NCBI RefSeq assembly: GCF_003703475.1
Contig: NZ_RDQM01000005.1
Span: forward strand, 1 to 64,000
From: Allofranklinella schreckenbergeri
Lineage (GTDB): Bacteria; Pseudomonadota; Gammaproteobacteria; Burkholderiales; Burkholderiaceae_C
Length of the DNA stretch: 64,000 nt
Direction: 5' to 3'
The position numbers were made by a program, and so were the translations under genes. Position 1 is the stretch's first letter, and every line of letters begins with the position of its first letter. Positions 35,038 through 44,332 of the stretch are shown piece after piece. The notes under the pieces were generated by a model. The model had not been told where the DNA came from. It saw only the letters and a list, made by a program, of their open reading frames with translations, and did no database searches.

Positions 35038-36173
35038 GCGCGGCCCTCCCCGCCTGCGACGACGGCTTTGCGGCGCGCCCGCCCGCGCCACTGGCCCAGC
35101 GTCCACTGGGCATTGCGCGCCATCAGCCAGGCCCAGGCCAGCACAAACACGCCCCCATGCAGCAGGGCCAGCCACAGCCCGCCGTGGATGCGTCCGCGCG
35201 CCACCCAGTTCTGCCCCAGCGAGAGCAGGTTGAAATACACCACAAAGACCAGCAGCGCCGTCACCACATGGCCCATGCGGCCCGAGCGCGGGTTGCTGCT
35301 GGTCAGCGCCAGCGCCAGGATGATGTAGTTGATGGCCGCCAGCGCCAGCCCGGCGCGCCAGACCAGCTCGGCCTCGTAGGCGTTGCCCTGCTCGGGATCG
35401 TCGATCCTGGCCAGCAGCTCGGCGCTGGGCGTAGCGCGGATGCTGGTTTGCGCCTCGCTAACCGGGTCGCGCCGCAACAGCACTTCATAGCGGTCGAACT
35501 CGGCCACGCGCAGCGCGGGTTTGTCGCCACGGATTTGCTCCACACGCTGGCCAGTCTCCAGCACCACCCAGCTTTGACCGCCTTGCTGCACCAGACTGGC
35601 GCTGCGCGCGGTGGTGACGGAACTCTCCTCGGGCTTTTCCTGCGCAAAGAAGATTTGCCGCGCCTGCTCCAGCGAGCTGCTGTCGCGGTCCACGAAAAAA
35701 ACGCTGTCGCCGCTGGAGGAAACCTGAAATTCGCCCGGCGCAATGCGATCGAGATCGCTGCGCTGCTGGAACTGGTTGCGCAAATCCAGAATTTGCGCCT
35801 GCGACCACGGCCAGGCAAACAGCGACAGCGCGCCAATGGCCAGCACCAGCGGCCAGGCAAAGCGCGCCAGCGTGGGCAAAAAGCCCGCCAGCCCCCGCCC
35901 GCTGGCAAACCAGATCACCATTTCGCTGTCCTGGTACATGCGCGCCAGCGTGCCAATGACGGCCACGAACAGGCTCAAGCTCAACACAATGGGCATGTAG
36001 CCCAAAACCGTGTAGCCCATCACCAGCATAATGTCGGACGGACTGACCGACCCCTTGCTGGCCTGGCCCAGCGTGCGAATCAGCATCAAGGTGATGACCA
36101 CCATCAACAGCACCGTGAGCGTGCCCAGAAAGCTGCGGGACAAATCCTTGCGCAGAGAGGTATCGAACAACAT
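35034..36173 (-). CDS. lptF: LPS export permease LptF
   Basis: The 379-residue partner of LptG starts MLFDTSLRKDLSRSFLGTLT, with RMYQDSEMVIWFASGRGLAG as the conserved cytoplasmic coupling segment, a periplasmic beta-jellyroll domain (about 135-265) and C-terminal helices with LTSSNPRSGRMGH. It is divergent from pepA, an arrangement found in many proteobacteria, with 55 bases between the start codons. Confidence 0.94.
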   Translation of the reverse strand: MLFDTSLRKDLSRSFLGTLTVLLMVVITLMLIRTLGQASKGSVSPSDIMLVMGYTVLGYMPIVLSLSLFVAVIGTLARMYQDSEMVIWFASGRGLAGFLPTLARFAWPLVLAIGALSLFAWPWSQAQILDLRNQFQQRSDLDRIAPGEFQVSSSGDSVFFVDRDSSSLEQARQIFFAQEKPEESSVTTARSASLVQQGGQSWVVLETGQRVEQIRGDKPALRVAEFDRYEVLLRRDPVSEAQTSIRATPSAELLARIDDPEQGNAYEAELVWRAGLALAAINYIILALALTSSNPRSGRMGHVVTALLVFVVYFNLLSLGQNWVARGRIHGGLWLALLHGGVFVLAWAWLMARNAQWTLGQWRGRARRKAVVAGGEGRA

Positions 36174-36228
36174 GGGGGTTGGGAAGGGAAGTTCCGAATT
36201 CTTATCGACCGATCAAAGGAATGCACAC

Positions 36229-37788
36229 ATGCCCATCACGCTGGAGCTGAAAACCCTGGATTTGCAAACCGCCGCGCGGGAAAAAGCCGATTTGCTGCTG
36301 GTTTTGCTGCCCGCCGCCCAGGCCGATGCCCAGGCTGCAAACAAACCCGCTGCCAAGCCAGCCGCCAAAGCCAGCGCCAAAACAGCGGCCACGGCATCAG
36401 CCAAGATCAGCCAGGCCAGCGCGCCCGAGGGCCTTGCCGCCCTCATCGATCAAGCCAGCAGCGCGGGCGATCTCCTGCTGGACAAGCCCGGCAACCAACT
36501 GGCGCTCTACAGTGTCGCACAAGTCGCTGCGCGCAAAGTCGTGCTGCTGGCCACCGGCAAAGGCCAGCCCCACGACATCGCCAAAGCCCTGCAAACCGCC
36601 CGTGCCGCCTTCTTGCACGACAGCGTGAAAAAAGCCGTCGTACTCTGGCAAAGCGCCCCGGGCGACGCGCAAAGCCCCAGCGAAAGCCAGACCCTGGCCC
36701 TGGTGCAGGCGCTGGATGAGGCCACCTACCAATACCAGGACACCAAGCCCAGCGCGCACCCGCTGGCGCTGGAGAAAATCGTTCTGGGCGTGCCCAACAA
36801 AGCCCTGGCGCAAGATGCCTTTGCGCGCGCCCAGGGCATCACCGCAGGCATCGCGCTGGCGCGCCAATTGGGCAACCTGCCCGCCAACCACGCCACGCCC
36901 GAGCACCTGGCCCACACCGCGCGCGAGCTGGCCCAAGCGCCCCAGATCACCGCCAAAATCCACGGCCTGCGCGAGATCGAGCGGCTGAAGATGGGCGCCT
37001 TCCTCTCTGTGGCGCGCGGCTCGGCCCAGCCGCCGCAATTCATCGAGCTGCACTACCAGGGCGCAGCCAAAAACCAGCCCCCCGTGGTGCTGGTAGGCAA
37101 AGGCGTGACCTTCGACACCGGCGGCATCTCCCTCAAGCCCGCCGCCAGCATGGATGAGATGAAGTTCGACATGTGCGGCGCGGCCAGCGTGCTGGGCGTG
37201 TTCCAGGCGCTGGCGCAATTGCAGCCGCGCATCAACGTCGTCGGCCTCATCCCCGCCACGGAAAACATGCCCGGCGGCAAAGCCACCAAGCCCGGCGACG
37301 TCGTCACCAGCCTGAGCGGGCAAACCATCGAAATCCTCAACACCGATGCCGAAGGCCGCCTCATCCTCTGCGACGCGCTCAGCTACGCCGACCGCTTCAA
37401 GCCCCACGCCGTGGTCGATATCGCCACCCTCACCGGCGCTTGCGTCATCGCCCTGGGCAAGCTGCGCAGCGGCCTGTACGCCAACGACGACGCGCTGGCC
37501 CAGGCCCTGCTGGAGGCGGGCGAGCAAACGCAAGACCGCGCCTGGCGCATGCCCCTGGATGACGACTACGCTACGGGCCTGAAAAGCCATTTCGCCGATA
37601 TGGCCAACGTGGCCGGGCGCGAGGCCGGCTCGGTCACCGCCGCCAAGTTCCTGCAAAAGTTCACGGGCGACTGGCCCTGGGCGCATCTGGACATCGCTGG
37701 CGCGGCCTGGAAAAGCGGCAATGCCAAAGGCGCGACCGGCCGCCCCGTGGGCCTGCTGATGCACTACCTGCTGGGCCAGGCAAGCTGA
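36229..37788 (+). CDS. pepA: Leucyl aminopeptidase (family M17)
   Basis: PepA removes N-terminal residues from peptides with two metal ions, and in E. coli also binds DNA in site-specific recombination. The 519-residue protein has GKGVTFDTGGISLKPAASMD, MKFDMCGAASVLG, the M17 signature NTDAEGRLIL and ATLTGACVIALG. The N-terminal domain holds an unusual Ala/Lys-rich insertion (about residues 28-62, ANKPAAKPAAKASAK) with low complexity. AAAGGA lies 8 bases before the ATG at 36229. A small acyl-carrier-like gene follows 11 bases later. Confidence 0.94.
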   Translation: MPITLELKTLDLQTAAREKADLLLVLLPAAQADAQAANKPAAKPAAKASAKTAATASAKISQASAPEGLAALIDQASSAGDLLLDKPGNQLALYSVAQVAARKVVLLATGKGQPHDIAKALQTARAAFLHDSVKKAVVLWQSAPGDAQSPSESQTLALVQALDEATYQYQDTKPSAHPLALEKIVLGVPNKALAQDAFARAQGITAGIALARQLGNLPANHATPEHLAHTARELAQAPQITAKIHGLREIERLKMGAFLSVARGSAQPPQFIELHYQGAAKNQPPVVLVGKGVTFDTGGISLKPAASMDEMKFDMCGAASVLGVFQALAQLQPRINVVGLIPATENMPGGKATKPGDVVTSLSGQTIEILNTDAEGRLILCDALSYADRFKPHAVVDIATLTGACVIALGKLRSGLYANDDALAQALLEAGEQTQDRAWRMPLDDDYATGLKSHFADMANVAGREAGSVTAAKFLQKFTGDWPWAHLDIAGAAWKSGNAKGATGRPVGLLMHYLLGQAS

Positions 37789-37799
37789 AGGCCAGGCGC

Positions 37800-38036
37800 A
37801 TGATGTACGCCCGCATCGATCAGCAAGTCATGCGCATTGCCGCCCAGGTCATGGGGGTGGCCGTGGCCGATATCGAGGCCCACACCCCCATCGCACACTG
37901 GAGCGACAAGGCCACCATCAACGACGAGACCTGCATCGCCCTGAACCTGAACATCAGCACCCAAAGCGCCAGCCAGTGCCGCACCGTGGGCGAATATTGC
38001 GAGCTGGTGGAACGCCACGCCCAGCAGCGGTTTTGA
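37800..38036 (+). CDS. Small acyl-carrier-like protein lacking the usual serine
   Basis: This 78-residue protein begins MMYARIDQQVMRIAAQVMGV and resembles an acyl carrier protein in helix I (QVMRIAAQVMGVAVADIEAH) and the last helix (RTVGEYCELVERH, like TVQDAIDYIEKH). The position where an ACP has DSL for the phosphopantetheine arm reads NDETCIALNL, so no attachment serine is present. It would then be a non-functional or repurposed carrier fold. It follows pepA closely. The relation to ACPs is my own pattern reading and is uncertain. Confidence 0.6.
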   Translation: MMYARIDQQVMRIAAQVMGVAVADIEAHTPIAHWSDKATINDETCIALNLNISTQSASQCRTVGEYCELVERHAQQRF

Positions 38037-38072
38037 AACAGCGATTTCAAGGGCCAAGAGCCCTTTGATTAC

Positions 38073-38139
38073 CAATCAAAAGGAAAATAAATCACCATAT
38101 TTCGGCATAATGGGAAATTACTCTATTTTCCTTTGATTG
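38073..38139 (-). repeat. Dispersed intergenic palindrome, copy 10 (reverse)
   Basis: CAATCAAAAGGAAAATAAA and TTTTCCTTTGATTG pair over about 15 bases; core CCATATTTCGGCAT. It lies between the acyl-carrier-like gene and the GDSL esterase gene (convergent). Confidence 0.88.
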
Positions 38140-38155
38140 AAATTCAAAGCCAGAA

Positions 38156-38197
38156 AGCCCAACAGCCGCCCGCTGCGCTTCGGGCGGCTGTTGGGCT
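38156..38197 (-). terminator. Long perfect hairpin between convergent genes
   Basis: A 17-bp perfect stem (38156-38172 with 38181-38197; AGCCCAACAGCCGCCCG) and an 8-base loop. On the minus strand TTTCTGGCTTTG follows, so it probably ends the esterase transcript. Confidence 0.7.
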
Positions 38198-38236
38198 GGT
38201 ATTGGTACCAGCGCTGGCCAGCTCGGCTGGCTGCGT

Positions 38237-38893
38237 TCAGCGCCAGAGCCCCTGCTGCTGCAAAAACGCCTGCAAGCGGTCGGCAAACTGCGCATAACCT
38301 TGGGCGTTGGGGTGTACGGCATCGGCCATCAGCGCCTTTTCACGCATCACCTCGCCCCAAGCCCCGGTGAGCAGCGGCACGTCGTGCTGCTTGGCCAGCT
38401 CGGCATACAGATCGTGATCGCTGGGCCGCCCCAGCGCCGCGCCCAAGCCCAACGCGGGCACGCCGATGAGCACCGCGCGGCTGCCCTGCGCTTGCACTTG
38501 GCGCAAGATGGCATCGATGTTCGCGCGCGTCGCGCCAGCGGACTTTTGCCGCAAAAAATCATTGCCGCCAATGCACACCAGCACCAACGCGGGCTGATGC
38601 GCCTCAAGCAAGTCGGGCAGGCGCGCCAAGGCTTGACCGCTTTCGTCACCGCTGACGCCTGCATTGACGACTTGCCAGCCGCTGCGCTGCGCCAGCAAAG
38701 CTGGCCAGGCGGCCTCCGCGCTGGCGCCCACGCCTTGCGTGAGCGAGTCGCCCAAGGCCAGCACGACGCTGCCCGGCGGCACAGGGGCTTGCTGGCCTTT
38801 GTCGCTGCACGCGCCCAAACCCAGCGCGAGCGCCCCCGCCAGCAGCCGCACGCATAGACGGCGGGATAGGGCGGTGGGCATCGGGTGTTGCAT
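38237..38893 (-). CDS. GDSL (SGNH) esterase, predicted lipoprotein
   Basis: The 218-residue protein is TesA/arylesterase-like. It has a signal peptide with lipobox LGAC (Cys29), so it should be a lipoprotein rather than the soluble periplasmic TesA of E. coli. Catalytic residues are visible: GDSLTQGVG with Ser50, GGND, and DAVHPNAQGY with Asp191 and His194. Likely activities are thioesterase, lysophospholipase or arylesterase. The ATG at 38893 gives the signal peptide directly; the in-frame upstream part runs into a repeat element. Confidence 0.9.
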   Translation of the reverse strand: MQHPMPTALSRRLCVRLLAGALALGLGACSDKGQQAPVPPGSVVLALGDSLTQGVGASAEAAWPALLAQRSGWQVVNAGVSGDESGQALARLPDLLEAHQPALVLVCIGGNDFLRQKSAGATRANIDAILRQVQAQGSRAVLIGVPALGLGAALGRPSDHDLYAELAKQHDVPLLTGAWGEVMREKALMADAVHPNAQGYAQFADRLQAFLQQQGLWR

Positions 38894-38929
38894 GTTGCAC
38901 TCCTTTGTGTGACGTGTGGCTGCGCGCTC

Positions 38930-39044
38930 AGAACCTGTTTCTCGGCGCGAGTGGATAAAAAGCGGTTTGGGATGGGACGCAAGGCGCAGCAGACCGCCCA
39001 AAGCCGCTTGATTGACCACCGCGCAGGGAGTTTGAACAGGCTCT
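38930..39044. repeat. 115-bp inverted-repeat element between the esterase and glycosyltransferase genes
   Basis: Ends AGAACCTGTT (38930) and AACAGGCTCT (39035-39044) are inverted repeats with one mismatch; inside, AAGCGGTTTGGG pairs with CCCAAAGCCGCTT. The right end coincides with the stop codon of the 1397-residue gene. It looks like another short non-autonomous element, unrelated in sequence to the 277-bp one but similarly placed at a stop codon. Confidence 0.55.
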
Positions 39045-42000
39045 CAACGTTGCAACCAGCTTTTCACCCGCGCCTGCATCTGCGGCGAGATGGCGCGCAC
39101 CAATGGCCGCATGACGGGCATGGCGCGCAGCCGCGCCAACTGCCGCAACGCCACGCCACGCAGGCCGCGCGCCGCAGCTTCGGCGCTTGGGTGGCCGTAG
39201 CGCGTGGCTTGCACCAACGCCTGGGCCACGCGGTGCAGCGCTTCGATGGGCGTCATGCCCTCGGCCCTGGCGGGTGCGGGCAGGTAGTCCTGCGGGTAGC
39301 TCCAGCCGCCCCATTGCTGATCGGCTTCGCGCAGCTCGGGCGGCATTGGCGCGCATTCGGGGGGCTGGCTGGGCAAGAAGTGGCGCTGGCGCACGTCCAC
39401 AAAAAATTCCAGCCATTGCTGCGCGCTCCAATCCCAGGGGCGCACCCAGCTCCAGGGCCGATCGGCCACGCGCGCGGCGAATGCGCCCAGATCGGGCACG
39501 GCCACGGGGCAGCCTTGCTGCAAGGCGGCGCTGAGGGTGTAGCTGTAGGTTTCGGGCCATTGCGCGGGCAGCCAGACCAGATCGGGGTGCAGGCGCTGCA
39601 AGATGGCGGGCAGATCGCGCTCGTCGTATTGGCCGTGCACGTGCAGGGCGCTGGCGGGCTGGGTTTGCAGGTGCCGGTAGGCGTAGCCGATGAGGTGAAA
39701 CTCCAGCGGCAGGCCCTGGCGGCGCGCTTGCAGGGCGGCTTCTTCCAGCACATCAGCGCCTTTGATGGCACTGAGCGCGCCGATGACGACGATGCGCAGC
39801 GGCGCGTCCTCACCCAAGGGGCGCGGCTGGGGTTGGGGCAAGGCGGCCAGGTCCACATCGGTGTGCGGCGCAAAGCGGATGTGGGCTTTGGGGGCGAAGT
39901 GGTGCATGCGCAGGGCCGTATCCAGACTGGGGGCCAGCACGTGGCGCGCGCCTTCGAGCAGCAGGCGGTTGCGGATGCGCCAGCCGCGCACGTTGGCCTC
40001 CACGGCGGGGATGGGCGCGGGGTGCACGCCGCCGCAGCATTCGCCCTGGGCATCGACCTCGTAGCGGCCTTTGCGGCCCGTCATGGTGACGTTGGTGCAG
40101 TAGCTGTAGAAGTCGTGTGCAGTGACGTCGTAGCCCACGCCCAGGAGCTGGGGCAGCTCCCAGGCCAGCTTGTCGTGGCCCAGCAAATGGTGGTAGTGGA
40201 TATGCGCCACGGGCAAGGCGGCCAGCAGTTGCAGCAGCGCGTCGCGCTCGCGCACGGTGTCGAACTGGGCCGACCAGCGCGGGCTGAGGCTGTAATGGCC
40301 ATCGGGCGCTTGCGGCTCGATCAACTGCACGCACACCTGCTGGGCACCAGCGGGGCGCAGCGAAACAAACGCGGCCTGCCCGGCCAGGGTTTGCGCCAGC
40401 TCCAGCACATGGCGCTCGGTGCCGCCGCCGCGCTGGTGGTGCACGGCGAGGATGACGGGCAGTCGCGCGCCGTCGGTGGCGCGCAGCCAATCCACAGCCA
40501 GGCGCGCAGCGCGGGCGGGGTCGCGCCGCACAAAGTCGTGCACCTGCCATTCGTAATCGGGGTGCAGGCGGCGCAGGGTTTGCATGGCGGCCTGCTCGCG
40601 CGGGCTTTTGCTCTCGCCAAAGCTGACGCCGCCGGTGTGCAGCACGTAGGCGTCCAGCGCGTGCAGGTTGCGCCAGCCTTTGGCGATGGCGCGCTGGCAG
40701 AAGTCGTTTTCTTCGCCATAGCCTTTGCCGAAGTGTTCTTCATCGAACAGGCCCACCTCGTCCAGGCAATCGCGGCGGATGTACATGCAAAAGCCCACGC
40801 CCGTGGGCACCTCCACGCTTTGGCCGGCGTTGGCGGTGGCAAACAGGCGATCGATCGAGGCGGTGCTCTGACCGGGCGGCAGCGGGTTGTCGCGGCAGAA
40901 GTCGGGGTAGCTGCAAATGGTGGCGTTGCTGGAAAACGGCGTGACGGTGCCGGCACGCGCACCCGCTGGCATGCCGCTTGGCGCGTTCGCTTGCCCTTGG
41001 GCGGGCGCGCCTTCTGCGGGCAGGGGGCGGTAAGCGGCTTGACGCAAGCGATCCAGCCAGTCGTTGGCGACTTCGGTATCGCTGTTGAGCAGCAGCACAT
41101 CGTTATCGCCCGAGTGACGCATGCCGCGGTTGACGGTGCCGACAAAGCCCAGGTTGTGCTCGTTTTCCAGCAAGGTGATGCGCGGCTCGCCAGCGGCTTT
41201 TTCGCGCAGCCAGGCGGTGACCTCCGGCTCGGGGCTGCAATCGTTGATGACGATGAGGCGGTAGGGCGTAGCCACCGGAGCCGCCAGTACGGACTCCACG
41301 CACAACTGCGTATCGGCCAGGCCGCGATACACGGGCACGATGATGTCCACCGTATCGCTGCGGGCCTCGCCCTGGGGCTGAGGGGCAGGGGCGGCGGCTG
41401 GCTCGCCCTGCGCGACCGCCTCTGCAGCTGAGGTGGCAGCGGTATCCATGGATACGCTGTCATCCGTGGGCTTGCCATCCAGGCTGGTCGGCACGGCTTG
41501 AGCAGGGCCGGGAGCCGAGGCTGCAAGCGCCTCGTGTGCCCCAGTAGAAGGAGCCGCTGGCGCGGCGGGCTGCTCATCCGGCGTCTGGGCTGGCGCCGGT
41601 CGGCGTTTGAGCATATCGCGCAGCTTGACTATGGGGCGGGTGTAGCGGAACACGCGCGAATTGCGCATGTTCTCCAGGTGCTCGACCATGCCGCGCAATT
41701 GCTGGTGCAGATCGGCCACTTCGGCCTGCGCCCTTTCACGCTCGCCAAAGATGTGTTGGGCTTCGCCCAGCGCGCGCTCCAGACGGCGCTGGGCCTCATC
41801 GCGCTGGCGCAACACATCGGCATGCGCGTGGTGCAGTTGGGCATGCTCCAGCGCCAGCTTTTCATGCTCCTGGCTGATGTGCTGCATTTGCTGCCACTGC
41901 TGGGCCTGGCGCTCGCGCAAATGCTGTTGCTCGGCGCGCAAGGGGCCGACGACGCTGACCAGGCTGATGTAATCGGCCGACATGGGCCAGCCCAGCTCCA

Positions 42001-43237
42001 CTTCCAGCACCAGCGGCCCGCGCGCGGCAGCGGCATCCAGCTCAGACGCTATGGCGACAGGCAAAGGCAAGACCAGCCAGGGATCGCTGCCGGCCAAAAT
42101 GGCGGGCAGGCCACCGGCATCGCTGGCCCGCCCGAGCACGGCGTCGCCCCACACCATTTCATGGGTAGAGGCCGTTTTCAGCAGCTCCGCCGCATCGACA
42201 TCGCTGCTGTGCCAGGCCCACAAGGGCGCTTGGGCCTCGCTTGCGTGGGCGTCCGGGTGCTCCGGCGCGCGCAGCAAACGCATGCCATACAAATAGAGAA
42301 TGCCGGGCCGGTCGGCCGGATCGAATTTGAGCGCCCGCAGCCCGCCCAGCGGCGGCAAGGCAAACGTCAGCGTCTGGCGCGGCAGGCCGATCACCCCAGC
42401 CTGCACGCATTTGCGCTCCTCGGCCCAACCCTGGCCTTCGTCCCAATACAACTGGGCAGAGAACAACGCCTGGGGCTGGAGAGCGCCCTCCCCCGCCCCT
42501 TCGCCCGGCTCGTGCTGCAACACAAAGCGGCGGTTATCGGGCTGGGCGGCCGGTTGGGCGGTGGCAATGAATTGGTAGGTGAGCGCATCGCCCCGGGCCA
42601 GCAAATGGCGCGCCACGGCAGGCGGCAGGCGATCGAACGGCGTTTTGAATTCGGACTCCTGCAAGGCGCGCTCAATCACCTCCAGCGCGGTGACTTGCCA
42701 GCCCGCCTGCTCCAGCAGGCGCAGCAGCGATTTGCGCGTGACGTGGCGCACGTGGGTGGCATCCAGCAGCCCTTCTTCGCGGTAGAGGAACTCGCCTTCC
42801 ATCAACTCCGCCAGCAGGCCCGCATAGGCCGTGTTGGGGATGGAGATCAGCAGTTGCCCGCCTTCGTTCAACAAGGCCGCCATGTCGCGCAACATGGCCT
42901 CGGGCTGGCGCAGGTGCTCCAGCACGTCGGCGCAGACGATGCAGTCGTAACGCATGCCGGGAAAAAGCTGCGTAAGGGGCGAGCGTTCCAAATCCGCAAC
43001 CTCGACCTTGCGATAAGATGCGCGCGCCATTTCGGCCTCTGCGGCATTGAAGGTCACGCCATCGACTGTGCACTGTCTGTGTTCATGCAGATACTGCCCC
43101 AACGCGCCGCTGCCGCAGCCCACATCCAACACGCTGGCGCCGGAGCCGATCTTGCCCACCAGCACCGACAGCGAGGTGCGTTCGCCCTCGTCAATGTGGC
43201 GCAGGTACACGTGCATTTCGTCTTTGGAAAGAGTCAT
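39044..43237 (-). CDS. Trimodular methyltransferase / GT2 / GT4 surface glycan enzyme
   Basis: A 1397-residue cytosolic protein with several parts. Residues about 1-210 are a SAM methyltransferase (SVLDVGCGSGALGQYLHEH, ADVLEHLRQPEAMLRDM). Residues about 245-425 are of unknown type. Residues about 430-530 are a coiled coil rich in Gln, Glu and Arg. Residues about 620-880 are a GT2 glycosyltransferase (VDIIVPVYRG, LLLNSDTEV, PTGVGFCMYIRRDCLDEVG, GYGEENDF). Residues about 925-1310 are a GT4 glycosyltransferase (AVHHQRGGGTERH, IVVIGALSAIKGADVLEEA). Such fusions build O-antigen, S-layer or exopolysaccharide glycans; capping by methylation could control chain length. It is divergent from a GT2 gene. 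The exact glycan is unknown. Confidence 0.88.
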   Translation of the reverse strand: MTLSKDEMHVYLRHIDEGERTSLSVLVGKIGSGASVLDVGCGSGALGQYLHEHRQCTVDGVTFNAAEAEMARASYRKVEVADLERSPLTQLFPGMRYDCIVCADVLEHLRQPEAMLRDMAALLNEGGQLLISIPNTAYAGLLAELMEGEFLYREEGLLDATHVRHVTRKSLLRLLEQAGWQVTALEVIERALQESEFKTPFDRLPPAVARHLLARGDALTYQFIATAQPAAQPDNRRFVLQHEPGEGAGEGALQPQALFSAQLYWDEGQGWAEERKCVQAGVIGLPRQTLTFALPPLGGLRALKFDPADRPGILYLYGMRLLRAPEHPDAHASEAQAPLWAWHSSDVDAAELLKTASTHEMVWGDAVLGRASDAGGLPAILAGSDPWLVLPLPVAIASELDAAAARGPLVLEVELGWPMSADYISLVSVVGPLRAEQQHLRERQAQQWQQMQHISQEHEKLALEHAQLHHAHADVLRQRDEAQRRLERALGEAQHIFGERERAQAEVADLHQQLRGMVEHLENMRNSRVFRYTRPIVKLRDMLKRRPAPAQTPDEQPAAPAAPSTGAHEALAASAPGPAQAVPTSLDGKPTDDSVSMDTAATSAAEAVAQGEPAAAPAPQPQGEARSDTVDIIVPVYRGLADTQLCVESVLAAPVATPYRLIVINDCSPEPEVTAWLREKAAGEPRITLLENEHNLGFVGTVNRGMRHSGDNDVLLLNSDTEVANDWLDRLRQAAYRPLPAEGAPAQGQANAPSGMPAGARAGTVTPFSSNATICSYPDFCRDNPLPPGQSTASIDRLFATANAGQSVEVPTGVGFCMYIRRDCLDEVGLFDEEHFGKGYGEENDFCQRAIAKGWRNLHALDAYVLHTGGVSFGESKSPREQAAMQTLRRLHPDYEWQVHDFVRRDPARAARLAVDWLRATDGARLPVILAVHHQRGGGTERHVLELAQTLAGQAAFVSLRPAGAQQVCVQLIEPQAPDGHYSLSPRWSAQFDTVRERDALLQLLAALPVAHIHYHHLLGHDKLAWELPQLLGVGYDVTAHDFYSYCTNVTMTGRKGRYEVDAQGECCGGVHPAPIPAVEANVRGWRIRNRLLLEGARHVLAPSLDTALRMHHFAPKAHIRFAPHTDVDLAALPQPQPRPLGEDAPLRIVVIGALSAIKGADVLEEAALQARRQGLPLEFHLIGYAYRHLQTQPASALHVHGQYDERDLPAILQRLHPDLVWLPAQWPETYSYTLSAALQQGCPVAVPDLGAFAARVADRPWSWVRPWDWSAQQWLEFFVDVRQRHFLPSQPPECAPMPPELREADQQWGGWSYPQDYLPAPARAEGMTPIEALHRVAQALVQATRYGHPSAEAAARGLRGVALRQLARLRAMPVMRPLVRAISPQMQARVKSWLQR

Positions 43238-43439
43238 TGTTCAACGCAGAAAAGGGCTGGCGTGCAGAAGGCTTGAAACCCCACGGCGGCCAACCTTGTT
43301 TGATGTTTTCAGCCCATGCGCACCGCGTGTCATGCACTCTCCCCCCTCGCTCAGGCAACCATCCAGCGCCAGGCTTGGGCGTGGTCGGCGGGCCAGCGCA
43401 CCCAGGCCGCTGGCCGGATAAAGAGAAGGGGAAAAGCCC

Positions 43440-44306
43440 ATGGCACACGCTGAAGCGCCCGCAACCGCTGGCACGCGCCCCTCGGTGGCCTTGTCCATCG
43501 TCAGCCACCAGCACGGCCAGATGATTGCCGACCTGGTGCACCAACTGGCCGAGCGCGCAGAGCCTTGTCTGAAGCGCGTGATTGTGACATTGAACACGCC
43601 TGAGCCAGCCCTTGCCCAGCAGTTGCACAGCTTGCAGCAAGCCCTCTCCAACCCGGCGCCAGGGCATGCCGCGCGTGGCGTTTTTGCGCTGGAGATCATC
43701 CACAACCGCCGCCCCAAAGGCTTTGGCAGCAACCACAATGCCGCCTTCGCCACCCTGGCCGCGCTGCCCGATGCGGCCATGCCCAGCCACGTCTGCATTC
43801 TCAACCCCGATTTGCGTTTGCTGGACGCCCAGCCGCTGGCGCAACTGGCTGCCGCCCTGGCCGATGAGGGTTGCGGCCTGGCCTATCCGCGCCTGGTGGG
43901 CGCCGATGGCCGGGTGCAGGACAACGAGCGCAGCCTGGTCACGCCGCTATCGCTGCTGCGCCGTCGACTGCTGGGGCGCATTGAATCGCGCATCGATTGG
44001 GTCAGCGGCGCTTGCATGATGCTGCGCACGCGCGACTGGCTGCGCCTGGGCGGCTTTGACGAGCGCTTTCACATGTATTGCGAAGATGTGGATCTCAGCC
44101 TGCGCGTGCGCCGCGACATCGGCACGCTGGCGCGCGCCCGCACCACGATGGCGCACCAGGCCCAGCGCGCCAGCCATCGACGGCTCAACCACCTGTTCTG
44201 GCATGTGCACAGCCTGCTGCGGCTGTGGGGCCGACCGAGCTTTCGCTGGGCGCTGCGCCATCGGGCAAACGCTTTTCGCTCTGCCGACTCCGACCAACCA
44301 AGCTAA
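43440..44306 (+). CDS. Glycosyltransferase family 2 (rhamnosyltransferase-like)
   Basis: The 288-residue GT-A enzyme has ALSIVSHQHGQMIADLV at the N-terminus, KGFGSNHNAAF for nucleotide-sugar binding, the DxD-like CILNPDLRLLD, and VSGACMMLRTRDWLRLGGFD with MYCEDVDLSLRVR, as in WbbL-type rhamnosyltransferases. It should add a sugar to a lipid-linked glycan at the inner membrane. A purine-rich site (AAGGGG) precedes the ATG. The WecA/MraY-like gene follows after 26 bases, so the two probably work in one pathway. Confidence 0.88.
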   Translation: MAHAEAPATAGTRPSVALSIVSHQHGQMIADLVHQLAERAEPCLKRVIVTLNTPEPALAQQLHSLQQALSNPAPGHAARGVFALEIIHNRRPKGFGSNHNAAFATLAALPDAAMPSHVCILNPDLRLLDAQPLAQLAAALADEGCGLAYPRLVGADGRVQDNERSLVTPLSLLRRRLLGRIESRIDWVSGACMMLRTRDWLRLGGFDERFHMYCEDVDLSLRVRRDIGTLARARTTMAHQAQRASHRRLNHLFWHVHSLLRLWGRPSFRWALRHRANAFRSADSDQPS

Positions 44307-44332
44307 CCGATCAAGAAAGCGGACATTTCCTT

